Part shown: positions 25,101 to 37,100 of the stretch, piece by piece
How positions within the stretch are numbered: position 1 is the first letter of the stretch
How the letters are laid out: each line of letters starts with the position of its first letter
Assembly (NCBI GenBank): GCA_964036195.1
Contig: OZ038455.1
Location: forward strand, 17,253,855 to 17,317,854
Length of the DNA stretch: 64,000 bases
Source: Sphaerolaimus hirsutus
Taxonomy: Eukaryota; Nematoda; Chromadorea; Monhysterida; Sphaerolaimidae
Direction of reading: 5' to 3'
Made by a program: the position numbers and the translations under genes
Notes under the pieces: model-generated
Told to the model about the DNA's origin: nothing
What the model saw: the letters and a program-made list of their open reading frames with translations, nothing else
The model's database searches: none

Positions 25101-28100
25101 GACATAGACGCCCCTGTATCTATTATACAGTGCACTTCTATGTCCCTAATCATTCCATGGGCACTCAAAACCACTCCCGTGCCCGCAGCAGCCAAATGGC
25201 CAGTCGTAGGCAGAGAATTCAGCTGATGCACAGTGGTCGTTGCAAAAATCATGTGCATGCGACCGTGCAACTCATTTATGCGGCCCTTTCGCTCAAAAAT
25301 CGCCTTATTCTTAAACCTAGGCGCTCTTGCGCCACTGCCATGCACACAACTCCTTTTCTTACATTTCAATAGATCTTGAATTTGCCCTAATTTCCTTTCC
25401 CACGTGTTCCCCTCAAAGCCTATCCATACAGCCATATTTCTCTCCATAACAATTCTTGCTTTGTCCGAAAACTGTAGGAATCCCGACAGGGATGGCACAC
25501 AACTCAACACCCTAGCACGCAGAGAAAAGTCAGGTTCTGTTTCAGACACCCCGACCCCAAACTTATCGAGCGGCCATTTCTCAATCTGAGACAATAGCTC
25601 ACCTTTTGGCGGCAACATGCTGAATGTGTTTAAACATTCACTCATTTGCTCGCTGCCACTCATCCACACAGGCCTCGGTGCCAAAGGCTTGTTCAACACA
25701 TTCCACATGCACACGCTGAACAACGCACACACAACCATAACACATTCACACCAATCAACCACACTGCCCCAAAAGCATGCTTCATGTGTTACACCCCTCC
25801 AGGTAAATACACAATCCACAGGCGTGACAATTAATGCAATTGCCAGCAACACTAGAAAGGGAACTTGTCGCGGTGCTCGCACGAGCATAGACGCCACCAC
25901 CTCAGATTGAAGTTGTTCGTCAAAGTCATTTTCCTCTCTAGTTTGCTTTAAGGTGCGCAGCAACTGTGGCCCCAGACGCACCCTAGGTATACGAACCCTA
26001 TTTCCAGAATAGCCACTTCCACTCACATATCGAATAGGCAGGTCAAGCGTATTTGGCCTGTCCACTTCCGGTCTGTCACCAAAAGCATCTGGCTTCTGTT
26101 GATCACTACCCACACCAGAATTTGTCACATGCATTGCATACTGGCGTCGCACCCGAACTATCCCTATTCTTACCATCCTTACGGGCCATTTACATGCAGT
26201 AATTACCGCACTACGAAAACCTTCATAACGCACACACAGATAGATAAGCCCCATTATCAACAATGTAATGAAAATCACCCACAGAATGTTCAACACTAAT
26301 TGGAATGGTCCCCTGATGGCTTTCGGAACAGCACTAGTAGTGATCATGTGAACCACATAACTCATGGTCGATTACACGACCCGATGCATTCAACAGCAAC
26401 TCACCAGCATGAGTCACCATGTGTTCTAGTCCCCGCCCGTGCAACATACTTGCAGTGTGGGCGCTGTCAATAGAAAACAAGCTAGTGTAATGAATTAGCC
26501 TATCCAATTTTTCCCGTGCCTCAATCTGTCGCATGTGTAAACTACGTATGTTGGCATACATCATGGCATTTTCCATGACCATTCCGGGCCTAATCAAGGT
26601 TCGATTGAATTTGATTCCATCTGACAGAAACTTGGGATGTACAAAAGCTGGGGTATGGTGCATTTTTACTTTCACCATATTCCCATCGGTCAAAGCTAAG
26701 TAGGTTCCATTTTTGGACTTAAATACTGGTGACTGCAATTGAGAGCAGGGCAACTGGTTTGCATGCTCCACCAGGTCCTGAGATCCTGGTATTTTGAATA
26801 AAAGCTTACCATGTACTCTCACCGGCATCATATCATAACAGATCCCATTCACTTTATGGGACATATAAAGTCTATCAGGTTGAACCTTGTGACACGCCGT
26901 GACTGACAGCACGTCACCAGCGTATTCAGCATTTATACCCTCATCAGCAAGCAATAATCTTGCTGCAGCCACAGGCGAGATATGAGCCAGCGCCCGCACC
27001 AATAATGCATTGCTGCGCGCCAACACACAAATCTGATGTCTTAGGGTCTCAAAATTTTGATGGGCTTGCTGTGTCAACACCTGGTACATAAACTGGTGCT
27101 GAGTAGCCGCGTTTGGAGTCAAGTTTCCACTCCAAAATTCAGCAAAAGTCATCTTTACTGTCGATGCGCACTTCTTCTTAAACATGATTTGGCACATGCT
27201 TTCAGTTGATGAATTGTCTATTTGCAAAATGGACAGTAGCGGGCCCTGATCGGTCAAATACACCGCTGGCTCCAGGCATTGTATGTGCACCGGACCACCT
27301 TTTATAGTAAAAGCACTTTGTTCATGAATTAATATAACCGTTTCATTCTGTCTTTTTCCGGGAAAGTTTCCTACATGCTCAAAGGGGCAGGAAGCCGGTG
27401 CTAAAGTAGTCGGTTCCCAGAATAACACCCCCCTGCTGCTGGTGCAGCGCCCAGCAGCTGGGCTACAAGTAGGTGCGGCATCCATATCCGTAATAAGTTG
27501 TTGATTATCAAATGTGGCCACAGTTCCCTGTGTCAAAATGAAATTGTCAACATACTGCTTAAAACAATCATTCCACGTAGGGAATTGCAGATCAATGCTT
27601 TTCATGGTTGACCAGACCATCGGTTCAATCTGTTTCAAGCCCGACTCACGCGCGTGACCGTCACGCACCGCGTGAAACATTTCTGCACACTTCTCAATCG
27701 GCATTGGTACATAACTATCATGATATTCATAAATATAATGTGCAAATAAAGCATTTGTGCATGTCGTCACCTCGTGACGTCTGGCTTGACAAAAGGTGGC
27801 ATTCGCTGTCACAGGGCGACGCCTCTGTGCATATACTGACACTGACACGTCATGAACTGGTGATAGTTCAGACTCACCAAATAACGTTGAACTGTACAAA
27901 TTACACGTGGGTATCTCGGGTAAATCTAAATACCAAGCCCCTGTAGGTTTAGAGCAAATTTGAAGCAACATAGGGTCCGCCGCGATTTGCCTAGTTAACA
28001 GAGCCACACCCAATAACCGGATCGCCCTACTCCTAAATCCACTCACCAGTAAAATCATCAAAGCCAAAACCACACCTACCAAATTTTCTTGGCAGGGCTT

Positions 28101-31100
28101 CTGTTTATTCTGCCCATCTGGCATGAGTGGGTCCACGTACGTCTGCTGCCTCGATTTGAGCATGAATTGGTCCCCCTCGGGCGTGCTGACAACCCTGACG
28201 ACCTTGTTCTCGGTGGCCAGCACACACAGTTGCTCCACCGTCACGCCGAAGGTCATCTTGCTGATGTTGATAGGGTGTTTGTTGTGAACTGCCAGCGACA
28301 GCGAGCGGCTAGCGCGCCAGCGCAGCGCCAACGCCATGTTGCAGGCACACCTTTCCACCCTTTCCCTGGACACCAGCCTGGTTACCTCTTTCGGCACAAT
28401 CTCGCTGCGTATCACTCCTGCAGAACAAACAGCGCTCATCATTTTACACAAATTGACAAAACTGCAAATTTTTTCATCTTTCCTAAGACTGGCAAAAATC
28501 CAATCAGCCCCCTCGCAATGCTCAAACTTACTCAAAAGTGTCTCCACCACAGCCATCACCGTGACTGGTGTCATCTTCAACGAGTGGCTCATTGTCAGGT
28601 GCTCCACACAATCCAAATATGTGAAGCACATCACTCCCGATCCGGGCACCCGGTCCATGATGTCCTTGGGCTTGACCAGGAAGAAGTACTGGTGCTCAGT
28701 ACACACCATAGGAATGCGGCCCATCACCACCGGTGGCCTCAACAATAAGTCTCTGATTAGATGGTCATTTCCCATTGCCGAGGCCACCATCAGATTCACG
28801 CCCCACCAGTAGCAATCGGCGCCCACTGTGTGGCACAGGCGGTGCCTCGCATGCATAAAATTGATAGAAAAATCCTTGAATGGTAGATTTCCATATGTCA
28901 CATGCGGCACAGTGACATCAATGTCGCCAGAGGCCAGCCTGATCTTGTTAGTGCTGCAGCCGCCCAGCAAACATGCCAATGGAAAATAGGTTGCCTGGTA
29001 ATACTCCAGCGGCAGCCCCACCACGTGCCGAAAAATGGGCACTGGAGAGTCAAAAATGTGGCAAATTGTCTGCCCGGGGCGCAGCGGCACTCGAATCGCT
29101 GCAAAAAACACTCTAGTATTTTTCTCAAATTCACACGCACCCCCTTTACTAAACACTGTGATACATATTCTACTCAAAATGCTCAGATCCACCTTCTCAC
29201 GATACTCACATTTGTGGTGGCCATATTCTGCCTCATAATTCAGGTTATTCTCGACGCCCGTCGGCTCCATGCGGGGCGGCGCTGTGCGATTTGGCTGCAC
29301 TATGAGTGGATATCGGGCGGGAGCCGTGCGCTCTCGCTGCTCGGCATCAGACCCGTCGTCAGATAGACCCGGCCTAGTTTCAACTGGCTGCTCACCCACG
29401 TCCTCCTCAACCGGTTGGTGAGCAGACGTGGTAGGTGCATCTGCAAGTTTGCCAGCAATTACCATCGATTTCGCAATAATCATCCATTTCAAGGACTCAT
29501 GAGTCATTTCAAAAGTCGGTCCACATTCACATGCACACCAGGATATACTTCCGAAAATTTGCATTTCCATCCTTTTACTTCCCCTGAGTTCACAATACTC
29601 ATTTTCGCATTTCTTCCCACTCACTTGACTCTCACAAGCCTTCCGAACGGCGTATTTCACTATTTTACACGAGAAACAGGCATTTTCCTGCCTTAGATAC
29701 AACTGTGGGGTTCCCTTAAATTTGCCCCCGCAGATCCCATCAATATTGAGCTCAGCGGCGCACGCACTTCCCACGTTCCTAAACACACTTCCGTTTTCAT
29801 TCAAACTATTTTTTCCTCCAAAATTATGACCGCCTTTCTCAATTTGTATCCCCATTTCCTTTTGCGAGCCATTTTCAGCCACACTTAACGTCACATGAGC
29901 GTAATTTTGTTTTTCCCGGATTTTTGGTACAAGTGTGCCGTTACCCCAAATTTGGCGACTTGCCAACTGGAATCGATAAATGCTGTTTGCGGCACTGAAA
30001 CCGCAACCTAGGAATGCAGAAAAATGCCCCAACACGTGAACAAGTGTCCCCAGCACATTTTTGCCACCGAGCTCAGTACTGATCGAGTCCATGCGACCGC
30101 CGTGATGCTTGTGAGTGTCCGGAGAGCAAGCATCTTGCCAACTTTTGTCATTTGTTCGCGCTACTAATGTTCCTAGGTCAGAGGTCGCCTTGCTAGATGT
30201 TTCAGGCCTAGTTTCGGTTTCAGGCGAACTACTTAAGGTTTCACGTGTATCCAACTTTAACGATAAACATTGTTTCCTAGTTTTGCGTGAAGACTTTACA
30301 ATTCCAAAACTTTCAAAGCCGCGCTTTTCTAACATTTCCACGCTCTCCAAACTCCCTCGTAGATTTATTTTTTTGCCCCTTTGGTAGTTTTCCAAAATGT
30401 TTAAACATTTTTGTTCACTCATTCTCAGACTTTCGTGAAATTCAAATTTTTCATTTTCACATTCACATTTTGGTTCAAATTCACATTTTGGTTCAATTTT
30501 CAGATATTTCCACCCTGGCAAAAACGTTCGCGAACTCCGCTGCGAACCCATTTTAATGCTAACTTTACCGAAGCACGCACAAATTTGGACCAGACTATCA
30601 TTTGCTAATTCAACACGGGGCCTTAATAAAATTTGGTTAGTTTGGTAGCTTAATTGGTTTGATTGTTGCACGTGGTTGCAGTCGACACTTGTGGGCCGGA
30701 CATTTTGATAAATAAACGGACAATGCGAGGGGGTTAGTACACATATAATAGGTAAATCAATACCACACCATTTCGACGCTGATTTTTTATTAACAGGATA
30801 AAAAATGCAAAATGAGATTTCAGTACCGGGGCTAAAGTGACATTTCTCACAAAATAATTTCATGATATTGGAAAAGTGCCAAAACTGTACAGAAGGCCTT
30901 GAGTGTGGTTTCGCGGTAGTAAGTATCTTAACCCAAAGCAAAATTATATTTTTTGGGGTAAAACTGCTGTTCACGACTACACAACGATGTATATCCACTA
31001 TCTTGAAAGGGGTAATTTTGCCTCGTGTGTTCACAGGGACAGTAAATGGAAAAGTGCTCCACTCAGGAGTATAGGGGGCGTTGGTGACAACAGTAGTGCT

Positions 31101-34100
31101 TACGTTTTGCCTTTGACCCGCTCCAGATGTTACTAGGGCGCAGAAAAGGGGCAAATTTAGGACGGGACCGCCCTCAAGTCCTGCAAAACCACCCTCAAGT
31201 CCTCGAAAACATCCACAATCACAACTTTCACACCTGTTATCTGCGCAGCCAATTTGTGACGCGCCTTGGCCTGCACCGTCAATTCCTGTGCCGCCATCCC
31301 GCCGATGGCGATCGCGGTGCCCTCCGAGATGGGCTCGGGCTCCACGCCGGACGCGCGTGCGGCCGTGCTGGTGCCGCGGCGCTTGCTGCCGTTGCCGTTC
31401 GCGGGCGCCGGCACACTCGCTTTCCGCTTGCCTGCAACGGTGGGTGGTTTTACGTGTGGGTTCACATTTTTTGGGTTCACAATTTTTTTCGCGACATTTG
31501 TAAATTATAAGTAGTCTTTCCGATCCGTCGATGTATTTATCAGCATTCTTCACCCACATCGAGCAAACACAATCATGCTTAAATTTGCATTCCGATCTTG
31601 CACAAAACATAGAAATTTTAATGCTTGACTTGAAAATCTCCCTCTCATAATCACGGCAAAAGGCATTTTGTGTTTGCTCAAGGTCACTACTCTCCAATTT
31701 CATTTCTGTCATTGTCGCAATTTGCTCAACTAATTTTATAGGAAACCAGCGTGCGCTTGCGTCATTTATTTGTAAATAACATGCGCCGTTAAATTCATGA
31801 AATCTTCCCCACTTCGATTTTATGTGGTCATTAGGTAATGATATCATCATTCTTAATTGCCCCTTTAAGTTAGTCACATTATTCCTATCGATAATTTTCA
31901 CGCGGCATGCAGGCCTATGCTTACATTTAGGGCGCTTTTCCAACGCTAATTTCCCCCCTAAGTGCGCCAATTGCAGTAAGTGGTCATGATTCATTACTTT
32001 TGCGATTTTCATTATTACCTCCTCGCCGCGCCCAGATCTCCATTCAAGCGGCGCGTAAACAGCATTCACGTGTCCGCAAAAATCGCAAAAATGCGTGCTC
32101 TCTTGTCTGGAGATCATGTCAGATAAGATTGTGTTTTGTGCTAAGAAACGTGTCCCATTCACGTGTCCCTTGCAATTGTGTTCAATTGAGCGAAAATTTA
32201 TTGCATTTTTGCAATAATCTCGAATTTGTTTTCGTATGACTAATGTGTACTTCTTCAGATTCGCCCTTGGCGGGAAATCAACCATACATGGGTGGAAAAT
32301 GTCATACAAACTTTTGTCAAAAGAAACGTCAACTTGACTGGAAACATTTGTTGAACATCCAACGCCTTTGATGCATGACGTTTCAGAATTGGGACCATTC
32401 TTAACGCAAAACACATGCGAATTAGCAAGCGCGCGCCTCCAAGCACATAAAAAATGCTCACTTTTGGTCGGTTGCGGCGCATCTTCCGGCGCCGGCTCGC
32501 TGCTCGGCTCGATAGCCACAAAGGCGTAGCGCCGTCGCGAAGGGCGCTGCGGCCGCTTGCTGCGCCTGACCGGCACCCGCCCGTCGTCGCCTCGGGCGCC
32601 TTTCTCAGCCGAGTCGACCACCGAGTCGACCTGGTCGACCGGCGAGTCATCTCGCCGCTCGCTCGTTGCACCTGAGAGTTCCGGATGTGCCTTATGAAGT
32701 TTGTTTACATAAGGGACCATCTGGAACTCACTTTGTTGCGACACCGGCGCCGCCCCGCGCGCCTGCTGCTCGTATCGCTCGACCGCGCGTCCCAGCGCGG
32801 CTTGCGTGCCGGCCACGTCGACGCCTACACGCAATCCAATACTTGCAACCAAATTATGCATAATGCTAGGGTTGTAAGCAGAGGTCTGCGCACCTTCTGT
32901 CGGAAATCCTTCGGCCGTGCGGCCAGGCATGGGCGCGTCGCTCGACGCCGCGCCTGCAGAAAAACTCCCTAGTTTTACATCAATCACACCTACACCCATT
33001 TCGTAAGATGCCAAGAATATTCCTGGTGCATTTCCACACCCACCTGGGGCCATTTCGCGCTGCTGCACGGGCACGTGCATGTGCACCGGCGGGGGGGGCG
33101 TGGCGAGCAGCACGCTGGCGTCCAGCGTGGACGACGCCAGCAGCTGGGGCGGCGTGATCGCACGCGCCTGGTCGACCATGTCCGGCGACAGCGCCTCTGC
33201 GCACGTCCCATTTTTATTACACCTCGACAAAAACTGCCAGTAAAAACCCTTCATTAACTCTCCACACTCACCGTACAGTTCGGCCCATTCCAGCTGATCT
33301 AGGGCACCCGCCGCGCCGCCGCGCTCATGCTCGGCCTTCACCGGTTCGGGCGCGTCGTTAAATAGGTTGGCCAAAATCTCGGCCGCGCCCGCTTCCCTTT
33401 CCGCCGCTGCAGCGGCCGCTTCTGCAAAGCGAAACATCATATAAGAACGTTCATCAGGAAAATGTCGCAATTTTACGAATTCACATGTTTCTTGGGGGGG
33501 CCACACGTTGCCACTCAAATATTCGACAATTATTCTAGCAACAACACTTTGCTTGCGACAAATTTTGCGCCAAATTCCAACATTTTCCGCCGCCGCCGCG
33601 AGCGTCTCACCTACTGAACTCGCGCGCGCGCACGAGCTTACTAATTTACCTGGCGCCATGCGCGGCGGGCGATTATCTTGACTCAACGAGCGCACGAAAT
33701 CGTCGATGGTCGATAAACGATCGACCTCATCGATCATTTGATCCAGGATGGGATTTGGGGGCGATTCGGGCCGGGGCTCGAACAGGTCCGGATTTCCTTG
33801 CGGGTTGGGCTCCATTCTTTCGAAAATTTTGAGCTTTTCAGAATGCTTAATGCTCGAATGATAAGTCCAGGCACCCAGCGCAGCGTATAAAAATGCGAGC
33901 ACTGCGAATACGGGTATTTTTGTCCCGCCATTCAATGTATATGAAATAGATAAGATCTGTCTGATTTTTCCTCCCCTTTTGTGCGTACAGACCGGCGGTC
34001 GAAAGTTAGCCGACAAGCGCGCAGATCCATTCATTTGTGGTTTCTTAGGCGGCGCAGACGGACGCCCCATTTTACACACCGCGCGGCCGCGCTGCCGCGG

Positions 34101-37100
34101 CAGCCGCAACCGCATTTCTAGTGCACGCATTTTATGGCCCACAGGTAAATTTCCATGGCGAAAACGCCATTTGTAGGCGCACACGCCTTGGCCGCTACCG
34201 TAGCGCTCCCGGTGACGCATACCTAATCCCTCATTCGCGTTAATTTCTCGTTTGCTTTCGGCCCTAATCTGTTCGCTTCCATTTTTGTTGCAAATTTCAA
34301 GCATTTTCACAGTTTGTTCGCTTGCAGTAATTTCTGCAATTTTCAGCCTCTTTTCTACTTCTTCAGAGAGATTCACACTGACCCAAAATTTTGAACCTAA
34401 TTGACAAGCCCGCGCGTCATTATTCGGGCCCGGCACATTTCCGCGGGGGGGCACGCGCGCCATTTTATTATCTAATATTATCGCTTTAAATTTTTGCCCT
34501 TCGCAGATCTTCCCGTCCTTATCTGCACAACGGGCCGGGCGCGCAATCAATTCGGCGCCGAAAAATGGACACGGAAATGGCCGCGGCAGTCCGAGCGGCG
34601 CAGCACTTAGCGTTGCGTGCGGAACCCAAAACGCACGCGCTTTTGTCAACTCAACCTGACGTGAGTTGACTGCAGTAAGTTGACCAGCATGTCCATCGAG
34701 CTCTTTTTGCTCAATTTCTTTGTAAATTAGTTCGCATTTCTGGGGCAAATCTTCCCCCGGGGGGTTTTCTCCACCACCCCCTTCTCCAGTTTTATTTACT
34801 GGTTTAGCGAGTATCGAAAACAAATGCTCTACCGCCCCATTTCCCTCATTTTTGTCTTCCATGGCAACCCCTGCGGCCAAAGTTGACAATGAGTGATAAA
34901 CGTGATTTACCCTCTCAGGTGGTCTATTTTGCCCGCGCGTGGCCGTACACGAGCGCGCCAAGTGCCCCACCTGGCCGCATTGATAACACGCCCGCGGAGA
35001 ACCTGCGCCCTGACCCATGTTTGAGCCGGGCCCCTGGGACCTGTACTGAGTGGACCACCCTGCACCACGCATATTTTGTTGGTTTTGTTGCGCATAATTG
35101 GGCGAACTCGGGGGGGCCGAAGTAAAACTAGCATTTAAGTTTTGATTTGGACCATTTGGGTTCGAATTTTGAAAATTTCTGGGCATTGAATTTCCTTGAA
35201 AATTTGGATTTGATGCCCCTCCCCTGCGAAAAGTCATTCCGCGCCCCTGCGCGAAATTTTCCGCCGATTTTCTACCTATTTCGAGAATAGCTCGCCTCAT
35301 TTCTGAAGATTCGTCACGAAACTGTGACTCTAATTTATCAACTCGCTCAGTGCCCTTTTTTATTTCGCCAGAAATTTCATCCAATTTTTTTACAATTTCT
35401 GTATTTTTGGAACCGGAATCATTTTCTTCCGTTCTAAGGCCTGTACGCGCAGATTGCAACACTTCCGTTGGGCGCTCCAGTTGGCTAAGGGGGTCATCAG
35501 CTCGATTTGCAGAGGCATTTTCGCGGTCATTAAATGGGCGCCTTTCAAACCGCCGCCTATTCATCACAAATCGGCCGCGCGGCACGTAGCCGCCCCGCCT
35601 ATTCTGATCGCCCGGTGCACTGGGGCGAACCTCAAATGACGGTGGTGCACGTGTATCCGTCACTTGGCTTTCATAAGTGGACAAACGCTCCAACAAGGTA
35701 AGAAAAGGTTGGTTTTGCTCTGCAGGCGACAAGGTCCTATAAAATATTTGCAATTGGGGGGAGATACTATTTGCAAACAGTATTCGAAAATCACGTTCTT
35801 TAGTTGCTTCATCCAAATGTGCAAAAGCAGACGCATGCATATCCCTTAAATTATGGTAAAATTCCTTCACCGACTGGGTTTTAATTTGTTTGGTTCTAGA
35901 AAGTTCATCTCGAGCTCTCATTTGAACTTCAGTATTTTCATATGTCAGCAAAAATTGCCTTTTTAGCTCCTGATAGTTGGATCGGGTGGAGTCATCCACT
36001 CCAGCGAGCCACCTAAGGGGTTCCCCTTTTAAACGTAAAGACAAACACAGCGGCCATTTTTTTTTGGGAATACACAAAGAATACAGGGCCACCTCAAGTT
36101 GTTTAATCCATACTGAGGGATTTATGGCGCCTTCAGACCGCTCCCCCCCATATTCACAACATTTCTGACTAAGCGCAGTTATATAGGGTCCTGTAAGCAC
36201 TGAGTCTTTGCCCCCTCCCAATTCATAGGGGTTCACGCTGTCATTTATGGCAGCACGCTTAGCATGTGCAATTTCGAGCTCTAAATTTTGCAGGCGCTGG
36301 TTGGTCGCATTGCGCAAGTACTCGACAGTCTGCTCGCGGTCGTCCATGTACTTTTGGTACCACTCGCCACCCCTCACATCGTTTACAAGATCGATTGGAC
36401 CCCCTGGTTGGTTTGATGCTACGTTTGAGGCTCTCCCACTTGAAAAGGTTCCCCCAACTCCGCCCACTTGTGGTGATGGCACCCCCGGCGCGCCACCTTG
36501 ACTTCCATAACCATTTGAGCCGGATGACGTCCCTTTCTGCACACTTGGCACAAGTCCAAACACTTGATTTGAACCATTTTGAGCAGTCAGTGCGTTCAAA
36601 TTTTGCACGGTAGAAGAACCACTAAATGCTCGCCGGCGGGGTGCAGCCATTACCACACTTGAGCGGGGAAAAACACCTCCCCCAGCCATACCTGGCGCAG
36701 AAATAGTTGACGCTCCAGCTCCGGTTGATGATGTACGGCTCGTTGCAGGTGGCGGTGTACGTGGTGCTGTCCCAGCTGGTGGATTTGCCGGCTGCAACGG
36801 CGTGCGAGGCAACCCCCTTCCCATCGGTGGCTGGGCGCCGCCAACATGCTGTACTGGAATGCCACCGGTGGGCGGAGCCACGTTCGGATCTGCGACTGTC
36901 AACAACTGGATAGGTGGGTCAGTGGTTGGTGGGTCTCCCGTTGGGTTATTTGGGTCATTTTCTACATTATTTCCATTCCCCGAACCCTCTGGCACTTCGC
37001 CAGGATCGTTACGCAGCGCGTTTGCGCGGCGACGAACCTCTTCCGTAGCAAATGTTCTTTTGACTGCCTTAAGTTGTGCTAGTAACCCATCCAACCTGGC

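Noticed and set aside
20183-26299. Many plus-strand ORFs of 60-155 codons inside the LTR element
   Set aside because: All lie opposite the long pol and env frames and are shadows of their codon bias.
28089-28812. Plus-strand ORFs of 219 and 158 codons rich in His and Ser
   Set aside because: Antisense to accessory exons i and j, which have splice sites and phase continuity on the minus strand.
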